DNA from: Halarcobacter sp. | GTDB taxonomy: Bacteria > Campylobacterota > Campylobacteria > Campylobacterales > Arcobacteraceae | Assembly (NCBI RefSeq): GCF_963676935.1 | Contig: NZ_OY781470.1 | Location: 2,762,680-2,826,679 of the forward strand | Direction of reading: 5' to 3' | DNA: 64,000 nucleotides | Part shown: positions 27,474 through 36,101 of the stretch, piece after piece | How the letters are laid out: each line of letters begins with the position of its first letter | Position numbering within the stretch: position 1 is the first letter of the stretch | The notes under the pieces: model-generated | What the model saw: the letters and a program-made list of their open reading frames with translations, nothing else | Told to the model about the DNA's origin: nothing | Databases searched by the model: none | Translations under genes and position numbers: made by a program

Positions 27474-28544
27474 TTATTGATTAACAATATTTTCAAAATC
27501 TACTCTAGGAAATACTTCAAGACTACCCCCTCTAGTGGCATTAAAAATTCTTACATTATTACTTTTTGCATAGTCATTAATTATCTCAAATTGATATGTT
27601 ATATTATCAATTCTTGGCTCAGCCCACAAATCTCCTTTCTTTCTATAATCTTTATGAAAATGATTTTGCTCTCCACATGATACTTTGTATAATGCATCAG
27701 AATTTTTTGTTGGAAAAATATAATTATGATCAAATCCTATTAAGTAAATTTCTTTAGCTTTTAAGAACATAGCAAACTGAAACATTGTAAAAACTACACT
27801 CTCACCACTATAAAATCCAGAGATAGGATTATTTGAAATCTTAACATTTTTGTAATTATTTAATGTCAATTGTTTATAATATAAACTATTCTTTAATTTT
27901 TTACTAATCGTGGTAAAAGGAAAAAACTTTTGACCTAATTCAAATTCACTTAAGCTATCATAATATTCTTTTAAGTCTAATGGGTCTTCGATTGTATAAT
28001 AAGTTGGTCTCCAGGATGTATTCTGAAAAGCTAAAAATATTTTATTTGCAGCAATTGTAGTTTCCATTTTAAGCTTTTCTAGATCATGAACATTTAAACT
28101 TGGGCCGTTACCTACTATAAATATTCTTTTGTGTGTTTTTTGAAATTTTTTAATATTAAAATAATTTCTTGATAAAGGTAAAAAGTTGATTAACACTTTA
28201 ATTTTAAATAAAATTTTACTAATTCTATCTTTGCATAGAATACTTAAAATATCATAATACTTAGGATTATAAATGCCATTTTCACTATTAATTAAAACAA
28301 ATATTTTATTTGAATTTATACTTTTTAAAATTTCTCTTAAATACTTTGTTTTAACAATAATTATTAAATCATGTTCACTTATATCTTTTGCACTAACAAC
28401 ATCACAGTCATTTGAGAAATTATCAATATATGATAAAAAATTTGCACCTTTCAATTTAATATATGATTCCATATATTTTGAATTGATATTTTTGGGTGCT
28501 AAATATACTTTTTTATTTTTCAAATTTAAATTTTTAATTAACAT
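27474..28544 (-). CDS. DUF115/Maf-like protein with N-terminal Rossmann-like module
   Basis: This 356-residue protein has two parts. Residues 1-85 form a small alpha/beta module (KKVYLAPKNI, LSYIDNF, DLIIIVKTKYLREI) that recurs in other proteins of this island. From about 140, RIFIVGNGPSLNVHDLEKL, TIAANKIFLAF, SGFYSGESVVFTMFQFA and KEIYLIGFDHNYIF match the DUF115 (MptE-like/Maf) fold. Related proteins transfer nonulosonates or bind nucleotides. It is divergent from the cyclitol-like operon and may use its product; that is positional inference. It has an ATG start. Confidence 0.75.
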   Translation of the reverse strand: MLIKNLNLKNKKVYLAPKNINSKYMESYIKLKGANFLSYIDNFSNDCDVVSAKDISEHDLIIIVKTKYLREILKSINSNKIFVLINSENGIYNPKYYDILSILCKDRISKILFKIKVLINFLPLSRNYFNIKKFQKTHKRIFIVGNGPSLNVHDLEKLKMETTIAANKIFLAFQNTSWRPTYYTIEDPLDLKEYYDSLSEFELGQKFFPFTTISKKLKNSLYYKQLTLNNYKNVKISNNPISGFYSGESVVFTMFQFAMFLKAKEIYLIGFDHNYIFPTKNSDALYKVSCGEQNHFHKDYRKKGDLWAEPRIDNITYQFEIINDYAKSNNVRIFNATRGGSLEVFPRVDFENIVNQ

Positions 28545-28583
28545 ATTTCACTCAATTTAATCTTCACTACCATTACTATATGA

Positions 28584-28589
28584 TATAAT
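28584..28589 (+). promoter_or_regulatory. Probable promoter (-10) of the 28.6-37.0 kb operon
   Basis: TGATATAAT gives an extended -10 (TG-N-TATAAT) 33 bases before the first start codon, in the short divergent gap. There is no good -35, as is common for extended -10 promoters and for this phylum. Confidence 0.5.
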
Positions 28590-28622
28590 ACTTTATTTTA
28601 ATAAAACTCAGGTTAAGCAATA

Positions 28623-29216
28623 ATGGAAAAATTTATAAATAATTACACAAACTCATTAATAAATTTACTAAATCAAATTGATCAAAAAAGTATAGTAAAA
28701 ATAGTTGAGTCATTAGAATACACTCTGCAAAAAAGTTCGAAAATTTATATAATTGGAAATGGAGGAAGTGCTGCAACTGCTTCACACATGGCAAATGATC
28801 TAGATGTTGGTTTAAAACTTAGAGAAATAAGAAACTTTAATGTTGAAAGCTTAAGTGATAATCCATCAGTATGTACAGCAATTGCTAATGATATAGGCTA
28901 TGAAAATATTTTTTATGCTCAAATTAAGAATAAAATAAACAAAGATGATTTACTAATAGCTATTTCATGTAGTGGAAATAGTCCAAATATTTTAAAAGCT
29001 GTAAAATATGCTAAACAAAAGGGTTCAACAATTATCAGCATGACTGGCTTTGATGGTGGAGAATTAAAAAACTTATCAGACATTAAGTTCCATGTGCAAA
29101 CAGATAAAGGTGAATATGGATTAGTTGAAGATATTCACATGATTTTAGATCATATTATTTTTTCTTATTATATCTCTTTAAAGCCAAATTCCAAATCAAA
29201 TTATACAATGGAATAA
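28623..29216 (+). CDS. SIS-domain isomerase, GmhA-like (phosphoheptose isomerase family)
   Basis: This 197-residue SIS protein has IIGNGGSAATASHMANDL (about 40-57), VCTAIANDIGYENIF, ISCSGNSPNILKAVKYA and a C-terminal GLVEDIHMILDH with the Glu/His of the GmhA site. GmhA converts sedoheptulose 7-phosphate to a heptose 7-phosphate. Here it opens an operon with a cyclase that could also use a C7 sugar phosphate, and no GmhB or HldE follows. Its true substrate is therefore open. Confidence 0.82.
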   Translation: MEKFINNYTNSLINLLNQIDQKSIVKIVESLEYTLQKSSKIYIIGNGGSAATASHMANDLDVGLKLREIRNFNVESLSDNPSVCTAIANDIGYENIFYAQIKNKINKDDLLIAISCSGNSPNILKAVKYAKQKGSTIISMTGFDGGELKNLSDIKFHVQTDKGEYGLVEDIHMILDHIIFSYYISLKPNSKSNYTME

Positions 29217-29219
29217 TTT

Positions 29220-30227
29220 ATGTTAAGAATAGGGATAGCTGGTTTTGGTAAAATGGGTCAAATTCGAGCTGATGAAATATTAAAAAATCCAAATACTAAA
29301 CTAGTAGCTATTTATGAACAAATTGGTGAAGTTAGCAATAAACTTTATACAGATGCCATAATATGTAAAAGCTATGAAGAACTATTAGAACAAAAACTGG
29401 ATGCAATATTCATATGTGCTTATAATAATGTAGCAAAACCATATACAATAAAAGCTTTGCAAAAAAATATTCATGTATTTTGTGAAAAGCCCCCTGCTCA
29501 TACTTGTGAAGAATTAAAAGAAGTTATTGATGTTGAAAAAAATAGCAATTTAATTTTAAAATATGGATTTAATCATAGATTACATTACTCTGTTATTGAA
29601 GCTAAAAAATTAATTGATTCCAAAAAGTTTGGTAAACTTTTATCAATAAGAGGAGTTTATGGAAAAGCTGGAAGTATAGATTACCATAAAAACTGGAGAA
29701 ACTATAAAAAATACTCTGGTGGAGGAATTCTTTTAGATCAAGGAATTCATATGCTTGATTTAATCTGCTACTTTACAAATAGTACTTTTGATGTATTAAA
29801 TGCTACCTTAGATAATTCATATTGGGATATTGAAGTTGAAGATAATGCTTTTATAACTTTAAAAAAAGATAATATAATTGCAACTATGCATTCTAGTGCA
29901 ACTCAATGGAGACATAAGTTTTTATTAGAATTATGCTTTGAAGAGGGCTATATTAATCTTGATGGCATACTATCAAATTCCAGATCTTATGCTCCAGAAA
30001 CCCTGATTGTAGGGAGAAGAGAGTTTGAAGATATTACACATGCAATGGGCAAACCAAAAGAGAGTATAACTTGGTTTGAAAATGATGATTCATGGAAATT
30101 AGAACTTGAAGAGTTTATCGATGGAATATTAAATAAAAAAGATATTATTCATGGTACAAGCCAAGAAGCATATAGAGTACTTAATTTAGTAGAAACAATT
30201 TATAATAAAAGTGGATTCTATAAATGA
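29220..30227 (+). CDS. Gfo/Idh/MocA-family NAD(P)-dependent dehydrogenase
   Basis: This 335-residue protein has an N-terminal Rossmann fold (RIGIAGFGKMGQIRADEIL, 3-21), the family's EKPPAHTCEEL (about 92-102) and GFNHRLHYSVIEAKKL. The C-terminal half contains GGGILLDQGIHMLDL with the catalytic His region. Members oxidise sugars, inositols or aminocyclitols at one hydroxyl. The order SIS, dehydrogenase, SDR, AroB-like cyclase suggests work on a cyclised sugar. It starts three bases after the previous stop. Confidence 0.86.
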   Translation: MLRIGIAGFGKMGQIRADEILKNPNTKLVAIYEQIGEVSNKLYTDAIICKSYEELLEQKLDAIFICAYNNVAKPYTIKALQKNIHVFCEKPPAHTCEELKEVIDVEKNSNLILKYGFNHRLHYSVIEAKKLIDSKKFGKLLSIRGVYGKAGSIDYHKNWRNYKKYSGGGILLDQGIHMLDLICYFTNSTFDVLNATLDNSYWDIEVEDNAFITLKKDNIIATMHSSATQWRHKFLLELCFEEGYINLDGILSNSRSYAPETLIVGRREFEDITHAMGKPKESITWFENDDSWKLELEEFIDGILNKKDIIHGTSQEAYRVLNLVETIYNKSGFYK

Positions 30228-30877
30228 AAAGAGTTTTATTAACAGGCGGAAGTAGAGGAATAGGAAAAGCGATTTTTGAGGAGCTTAAAAATAACTATGA
30301 AGTTATTGCACCAACAAGAGAACAACTTAATTTATCATCTTTAAAATCAATTGAAACCTACTTTGAAAGTGACAAAAAAATTGATATATTAATAAATAGT
30401 GCGGGTATTAATATTATAAAAGATATTGAATCAATTTTAGATAATGATATTGAAAAGATAAATCAAATAAATTTGATTGCCCCTTTAAAATTAATTCAAA
30501 AAGTTATACCAAATATGAAAAAAAATAATTTTGGTAAAATTATAAATATTAGCTCCATTTGGGGAGTAAAAAGTAAAGAGAAGCGAACTTTATACAGTGG
30601 TACTAAATTTGGTATAATTGGTCAAACAAAAGCACTCTCAAAAGAACTTGGGGAATACAATATCTTAGTAAATGCTGTATGTCCAGGATTTACTGCAACT
30701 GATTTAACTATGCAAAGTTTATCTGAAACTGAATTATTAGATATTCAAAATCAAATTCCACTTAAAAGACTAGCCAAACCAAGAGAGATAGCAAAAGCAA
30801 TTAAATTTTTAATTAGTGATGATAATAGTTATATAACGGGACAAACTTTAATTATTGACGGAGGATTCACGTCATGA
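30224..30877 (+). CDS. Short-chain dehydrogenase/reductase
   Basis: This 217-residue classical SDR has TGGSRGIGKAIFEEL (7-21), INSAGINI (NAG-type), Ser in INISSIWG, YSGTKFGIIGQT (YxxxK) and NAVCPGFTATDL, ending ITGQTLIIDGGFTS. It reduces or oxidises a keto group using NAD(P)H. It overlaps the neighbours on both sides by four bases (ATGA), showing tight translational coupling. The substrate is unknown, probably an intermediate of the same pathway. Confidence 0.9.
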   Translation: MKRVLLTGGSRGIGKAIFEELKNNYEVIAPTREQLNLSSLKSIETYFESDKKIDILINSAGINIIKDIESILDNDIEKINQINLIAPLKLIQKVIPNMKKNNFGKIINISSIWGVKSKEKRTLYSGTKFGIIGQTKALSKELGEYNILVNAVCPGFTATDLTMQSLSETELLDIQNQIPLKRLAKPREIAKAIKFLISDDNSYITGQTLIIDGGFTS

Positions 30878-31950
30878 AAAAATTAATATTAAACTCCAAT
30901 ATTCATAACTATGAAGTGAAATTTAAGAACGACTTGGAATTTATTAATAAATTAATAGATATAAAAAAGAAAGTATTTATTATTGATAAAAATATTTATA
31001 ATTTATATAAACAATATTTTACTAAAATCCAAGAAAATAGACTTTATATTTTTGATGCCATTGAAGAGAAAAAAACTCTAGAAAGTGTACAAAATATGTA
31101 TAAATTCTTAGCAAAATTTGATGAAAAAAGAAATATTACCCTCATATCAATTGGGGGAGGGATAACTCAAGATGTAACAGGTTTTGTTGCATCAACATTA
31201 TATAGAGGGATCCATTGGATTTTTATCCCTACTACTTTTTTAGCCCAAGCAGATAGTTCTATTGGAAGTAAAACATCACTAAATTTTGAAACTTATAAAA
31301 ATATTTTAGGTGGTTTTTATCCTCCAAACACAATATATATAGCACCTATTTTTTTAAAAACATTAACAAAAAAAGATTTTTTTAGTGGGATAGGAGAGGT
31401 TATAAAGTTCGCTCTTTTAGAAGAATCTTATCCTAAAAAAATCGATTCAATAATCAAAACAATTGAAGATTTAAAAAATGACAAAAATATTTTAAAGACT
31501 ATTTTCAATACTATGAAAATCAAAAAAGCATATATTGATGAAGATGAATTTGATATAGGGAAAAGAAATCTTTTTAACTATGGTCATTGTTTTGGACATG
31601 CACTAGAAAATAGTTCTTCATATAAAATTCCCCATGGAATTGCCGTAACAATAGGTATGATTTTTGCTAATATTATCTCTTTTAATAGAGGCTTAATAAG
31701 CAAAAATATTTTTAATAAACTTAATAAAAAGCTATTTTTACCAAACATACCAATTAAACTCAAAGATACTTATTTCAACCCAAAAGTTTTATTAGAATCT
31801 ATGAAAAATGATAAAAAAAGAATTGGTAAAGATTTAACAATTATTATACCTATAGATAATGATATTAGAGCAACAAAAATAGATAATTTAACATTTGAAG
31901 AATTTAATAAAACTCTAGATGAACTTATAAAAATCTTAGGACTAAAATAA
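30874..31950 (+). CDS. AroB-like sugar-phosphate cyclase (3-dehydroquinate synthase superfamily)
   Basis: This 358-residue protein has the DHQS fold landmarks: SIGGGITQDVTGFVAS, YRGIHWIFIPTTFLAQADSS, GIGEVIKFALLEE (Zn-ligand Glu), NYGHCFGHALE (Zn His) and PHGIAV (Zn His). The usual GGK of DHQS is GSK (SSIGSKTSLN). Related cyclases make dehydroquinate, 2-deoxy-scyllo-inosose or valiolone-type C7 cyclitols. Because it sits among a dehydrogenase, SDR, aminotransferase and cytidylyltransferase, a special cyclitol role is more likely than the shikimate pathway. Specificity cannot be read from sequence alone. Confidence 0.8.
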   Translation: MKKLILNSNIHNYEVKFKNDLEFINKLIDIKKKVFIIDKNIYNLYKQYFTKIQENRLYIFDAIEEKKTLESVQNMYKFLAKFDEKRNITLISIGGGITQDVTGFVASTLYRGIHWIFIPTTFLAQADSSIGSKTSLNFETYKNILGGFYPPNTIYIAPIFLKTLTKKDFFSGIGEVIKFALLEESYPKKIDSIIKTIEDLKNDKNILKTIFNTMKIKKAYIDEDEFDIGKRNLFNYGHCFGHALENSSSYKIPHGIAVTIGMIFANIISFNRGLISKNIFNKLNKKLFLPNIPIKLKDTYFNPKVLLESMKNDKKRIGKDLTIIIPIDNDIRATKIDNLTFEEFNKTLDELIKILGLK

Positions 31951-31952
31951 CA

Positions 31953-32903
31953 ATGTTTGAAAAATTTTATAACAAAAAAATATTTATAACTCCTAAAACA
32001 CAATTTAATGAATATTTAAAATATCTACTAGTAACCAGTGGACATAATTTTATAGGTTTTATAGATTCATATAAAAAAGATTCTGATATTGTAAATAAAA
32101 ATACTATAGAAGATGAAGATATCATTTTAATTTTTAGTCCAAATTATTATGAAGAAATAGCAAATTCATTGAAAAGAGGTAGAAAATTTATAATTAATTA
32201 TGAAAATGACAACTTTACTTACATAGATTTTAATTCATTTAAAGGTTATAAAACTATCCCAAAATTAAATACAAACTATTTACAAACACAAAGATGGTAT
32301 TGGGAAAATCATCTAAAAAAATATGACTTAAATAACGCTATAGAAGAATGTGGTTATGATTGGGGCAATCCAACAAATATGAATGACCCTTTAGGTAACT
32401 ATTTAAATATCTTAAATAAATTAAATAGCCTTATAGATAAAAATACTTCTATCCTTGAAATTGGAACATTAAGTGGCAAATGGACTAAGTTTATGCTTGA
32501 GGCAAAAATAATATATTGTGTTGATATTAATAAGTATTTTATAGATGTAATAAAAAAAAGATTCTCCGAAAGAGCTAATAAATTTAAATTTTATATCTCT
32601 AAAGGTAATGAATTAAATGGTATTAAAAATAACAGTATTGATTTAGTCTTTTGTATGGATACCCTAGTTAGAGTAGAGAAAAAATACATTTTTGACTATA
32701 TAAAAGAAATTTCTAGAATCTTGAAACTAAGTGGACAAGCAATACTTCATTTGCCAAATACAGATATTGAAGATTGTAGAAATAGAAATTTTACTGATAT
32801 AAATACCTATGAAATTTCAAATGAATTGAAAAAATATTTTAATCACTTTAAATTAGATTCTCAAACAATTGTTCATGGGACATTAGTTTATATCAATTGT
32901 TAG
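31953..32903 (+). CDS. SAM-dependent methyltransferase with N-terminal Rossmann-like module
   Basis: This 316-residue protein has residues 1-75 (KKIFITPKTQF, FIGFIDSYKKDSDIV, DIILIFSPNYYEEIANSL) matching the module shared with three other island proteins. The C-terminal half is a class I methyltransferase: SILEIGTLSGKWTKFML (motif I), YCVDINKYFIDVI (motif II), NSIDLVFCMDTLVRV and LKLSGQAILHLPN. It probably methylates the sugar or cyclitol made by this operon. It is two bases downstream of the cyclase gene. Confidence 0.78.
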   Translation: MFEKFYNKKIFITPKTQFNEYLKYLLVTSGHNFIGFIDSYKKDSDIVNKNTIEDEDIILIFSPNYYEEIANSLKRGRKFIINYENDNFTYIDFNSFKGYKTIPKLNTNYLQTQRWYWENHLKKYDLNNAIEECGYDWGNPTNMNDPLGNYLNILNKLNSLIDKNTSILEIGTLSGKWTKFMLEAKIIYCVDINKYFIDVIKKRFSERANKFKFYISKGNELNGIKNNSIDLVFCMDTLVRVEKKYIFDYIKEISRILKLSGQAILHLPNTDIEDCRNRNFTDINTYEISNELKKYFNHFKLDSQTIVHGTLVYINC

Positions 32904-32914
32904 GATAATAATAG

Positions 32915-33835
32915 ATGAAAATAGCAGTTACGTCTAAAGCATTTAGTAAGAATGAAATTTTAATAAGTGAATTAAGAAAATATTTTAAAGATATAAAACT
33001 TAATCATGGGACAAGAAAATTAACAGAAAAAGAAGTTATTGACTTCTTAGAAGATTGTGATGGAGCGATAGTTGCATTAGAAGATATAAATAGAAATGTA
33101 GTAGATAATTTACCTAAATTAAAAGTTATAGCAAAATTTGGTGTAGGACTAGACAATATAGATATAAAATACTGTAAAGAAAAAAATATTAAAATTGGAT
33201 GGACGGCAGGAGTAAATAAAAGAAGTGTAGCTGAAATGACACTAGGATTTATGTTAATGTTAATTAGAAACTTATATACAACTTCCAATAAGTTATCAGA
33301 ATCAATTTGGGATAAAAATGGAGGATGTAATTTATATGGTAAAACAATAGGTATTATTGGTATAGGGAATATTGGAAAAGAACTAATAAAAATACTTAAT
33401 GTATTTAACTGTAAAATTCTAGTTAATGATATTATTGAACAAAATGATTATTATAAAAAGAATAATCTTATAGAATCTACAAAAGAAGAAATATTTAGAC
33501 AAAGTGATATTATTACCTTACATATTCCATTAGATAAAATGACAACAAATTTGATTAATAAGAATACTCTACAAATGATGAAACAAACATCTTTCCTTAT
33601 AAATACAGCTAGAGGTGACTTAGTTAACCTTACTGATTTAAAATATGCTTTACAAAATAATATAATAGCTGGAGCCGCAATCGATGTTTATGACCAAGAG
33701 CCACCTAGCGATAAAGAGCTTTTATCTCTAGAAAATCTTATTTGTACTCCTCATATTGGCGGCAACTCAAAAGAGTCTACTTTAGCAATGGGAGTAAGTG
33801 CAATAAAACATATAAAGGAATTACTTAATGATTAA
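32915..33835 (+). CDS. D-isomer specific 2-hydroxyacid dehydrogenase (SerA-like)
   Basis: This 306-residue protein has the family catalytic set: KFGVGLDNIDI, TIGIIGIGNIGKELIKIL (NAD-binding), LINTARGDLVN with catalytic Arg region, DQEPP (Glu) and CTPHIGGNSKES (His). It resembles 3-phosphoglycerate dehydrogenase without the ACT domain. In this operon it may act on a hydroxyacid side group or a sugar acid. It overlaps the next gene by eight bases. Confidence 0.85.
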   Translation: MKIAVTSKAFSKNEILISELRKYFKDIKLNHGTRKLTEKEVIDFLEDCDGAIVALEDINRNVVDNLPKLKVIAKFGVGLDNIDIKYCKEKNIKIGWTAGVNKRSVAEMTLGFMLMLIRNLYTTSNKLSESIWDKNGGCNLYGKTIGIIGIGNIGKELIKILNVFNCKILVNDIIEQNDYYKKNNLIESTKEEIFRQSDIITLHIPLDKMTTNLINKNTLQMMKQTSFLINTARGDLVNLTDLKYALQNNIIAGAAIDVYDQEPPSDKELLSLENLICTPHIGGNSKESTLAMGVSAIKHIKELLND

Positions 33836-34970
33836 TGGGAAAAAAATTGTAGCAATGATACCTGCACGATTGGGAAGCCAAAGAATACCTAAAAAAAATT
33901 TAAGATTATTAGGAAATAAAGTTTTAACCCAATGGGTAGGAGAATCTTGTAAAAAAACAAATATTTTTGATGAAATATATATAAATTCTGAATCTGAAAT
34001 TTTTGAAAGAATTGCAACAGATATAGGAATAAAGTTTTATAAACGACCTAATGAATTAGCTTCAAATAGTGCTACGAATGATGATTTCAGTCTTGATTTT
34101 ATAAATAATGTAGAATGTGATATTCTAGTTCAAGTAAACCCTACTTCACCATTTACAACACCGGAAGATATAGAAGGTGTTGTAAAAATGTTTATAAATG
34201 GAGATTATAAAACAGTTCATACTGTAAAAGATGAACAAATTGAAGGACTTTTTAATGATATACCCTTAAACTTTGATCCACTTAAACAAATGCCTCCTTC
34301 TCAAGAGTTAACCCCTGTAAAAATATTTACCTCATCAATTATGGCGTGGGATACTCAAAAATTTAAAGAAAATATGAAAAAAAATGGCTGTGCAGTTTAC
34401 GGTGGGAACGGGAAGATTGGTTACTATACAATTAAAGGTGCCGGAATGATTGATATAGATAATGAAAAGGATTTTTATCTAGCAGAAGCTGTTATAAAAA
34501 TGAATGAAGAAAAACAAAATAAAAAATATTATGACTTAAGTAATCAATTAACGGCTGATGCAAATGTACCAAAGATATTAAAACAAGATGGTGTAGAAAA
34601 ATCAATATTTGATATGGCAAACCAAGGTATAACTCATGTACCTAACTTAATTCAGAAATATGGTAAAAACTCATCCTGGTCTCATACTCTTGTTGACACA
34701 GAATCAAATTCTGCTACACTTATATGTCAACTACCAGGAGAAGGGAACAGAAGGCATTACCATCCTGATTGGAATGAATGGTGGTTTATCATAGATGGAA
34801 CCTGGCAATGGGATATTGACAATGAAGTTAAAACTATACAAAAAGGTGATCTTGTATTTATACAAAAAGGAATAAAACATAAAATTACTGCAATTGGAAA
34901 TGAAGCCGCTATAAGAATTGCAGTAAGTAGATATGATGTAGATCATGTGTATGATAATGAGGATTACTAA
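33828..34970 (+). CDS. Cytidylyltransferase-cupin fusion protein
   Basis: This 380-residue two-domain protein has residues 1-225 as a CMP-sugar synthetase type nucleotidyltransferase (MIPARLGSQRIPKKNL, QVNPTSPFTTPEDI, DIDNEKDFYLAEA). Residues about 245-380 are a cupin with GEGNRRHYHPDWNEWWFIIDG, the two-motif His/Glu metal site, and KGIKHKI. The first part would activate an acid sugar or cyclitol with CTP. The cupin might bind, isomerise or oxidise the same product. The fusion suggests sequential steps. Confidence 0.82.
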   Translation: MINGKKIVAMIPARLGSQRIPKKNLRLLGNKVLTQWVGESCKKTNIFDEIYINSESEIFERIATDIGIKFYKRPNELASNSATNDDFSLDFINNVECDILVQVNPTSPFTTPEDIEGVVKMFINGDYKTVHTVKDEQIEGLFNDIPLNFDPLKQMPPSQELTPVKIFTSSIMAWDTQKFKENMKKNGCAVYGGNGKIGYYTIKGAGMIDIDNEKDFYLAEAVIKMNEEKQNKKYYDLSNQLTADANVPKILKQDGVEKSIFDMANQGITHVPNLIQKYGKNSSWSHTLVDTESNSATLICQLPGEGNRRHYHPDWNEWWFIIDGTWQWDIDNEVKTIQKGDLVFIQKGIKHKITAIGNEAAIRIAVSRYDVDHVYDNEDY

Positions 34971-34973
34971 TTA

Positions 34974-36101
34974 ATGAATTATCTTTTACCGTTAAAAATA
35001 GATTTTAGAAAATCTAATGGTTCATATCTTTTTGATAAAAATACACAAACTAAATATTTAGATTTTTTTAGTATGTATTCATCTTTACCATTAGGTTACA
35101 ACCACACTATTTTTGATGATAGTTTTAAATCCAAAATAAATGAAATATCTTATATCAAAATGACAAATAATGTCTGTCAAAGTGATGAATTTCTAGATAT
35201 GATTAATATATTTAAGCAATACACCTTTAGTAAAAATTTTCATTTTACATGTACCGGTGCTTTGGCAGTTGAATCGGCATTGAAAGCTGCTATGGAATAT
35301 AAAAAAATTGATAATCCACTAATACTAAGTGTGAAAAACTCATTTCATGGAGTAAATAGTTGGGGGTTTACAACCAGTAGAGTAGGAGTTACTGCAAAAA
35401 GAATGGAATATTTTCCAAAAAATAATTGGCTTGATTTAAGCTTAGATGATATTATTAAATATTTGGAAAGAAAAAACTTAAAAAATTTAACTGCAATAAT
35501 AATAGAACCTATTCAAGCTACAAATGGAGATATTTATCTCGATAAAAATAAATTAAAAATAATAAGAAATTTATGTATAGAAAAAGATATATGTTTTATA
35601 TTAGATGAAATACAAACAGGATTTGGGACTACTGGTAAAATGTGGTATTATGAATATTTAGATTTAATACCTGATATTTTAGTATTTGGTAAAAAATCTC
35701 AAGTTTCAGGTATAGTTATAAGCAACAAATATAAAGGGATACTGGAAAGTACTTATCAAAAACTTGATGTGACTTTTGATGGAGATTTAATAGATATTGT
35801 AAGGTCAACTTATATTTTGAAAGCGTTCGAAAAATATAATATATTAAATAATGTAAAAAATAATTCAAATAAATTGAAACAAAATTTAGAATCACATGTC
35901 TTAAACTATAGATCAATTGGTCATTTAATTGCGTTTGATTTTAAAAATTCAAAGCTACGCGATAATTTTGTAAAAAAATGTTTTGATAATAAGTTATTAA
36001 TTAACAAAGGTGGAGAAACTTCTGTTAGATTACGACCAAACTTAGCTTTAAACCAAAAAGAAATTAATGAATTTATACAAAAAGTAAAAGAGTTAATTTA
36101 A
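34974..36101 (+). CDS. Class III PLP aminotransferase, lysine 6-aminotransferase-like
   Basis: This 375-residue protein has CTGALAVESALKAAMEY (about 93-109), NSFHGVNSWGF, IIIEPIQATNGD, LDEIQTGFGTTG (Asp about 211) and DILVFGKKSQVSGIV with the PLP Lys at 240 or 241. The FGKK-QV-G form is typical of L-lysine epsilon-aminotransferases. Its length is below the roughly 430-450 usual for the class. In this setting it may aminate a keto-cyclitol or sugar, or make an amino-acid-like substituent. Confidence 0.83.
   Translation: MNYLLPLKIDFRKSNGSYLFDKNTQTKYLDFFSMYSSLPLGYNHTIFDDSFKSKINEISYIKMTNNVCQSDEFLDMINIFKQYTFSKNFHFTCTGALAVESALKAAMEYKKIDNPLILSVKNSFHGVNSWGFTTSRVGVTAKRMEYFPKNNWLDLSLDDIIKYLERKNLKNLTAIIIEPIQATNGDIYLDKNKLKIIRNLCIEKDICFILDEIQTGFGTTGKMWYYEYLDLIPDILVFGKKSQVSGIVISNKYKGILESTYQKLDVTFDGDLIDIVRSTYILKAFEKYNILNNVKNNSNKLKQNLESHVLNYRSIGHLIAFDFKNSKLRDNFVKKCFDNKLLINKGGETSVRLRPNLALNQKEINEFIQKVKELI

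Noticed and set aside
27450-27680. 76-residue plus-strand ORF
   Set aside because: It overlaps the end of the DUF115 gene on the other strand and shows no domain or ribosome site.
28623-29216. ADP-heptose pathway start (gmhA of LPS core)
   Set aside because: No gmhB, hldE or hldD genes follow, and the operon contains a sugar-phosphate cyclase instead.
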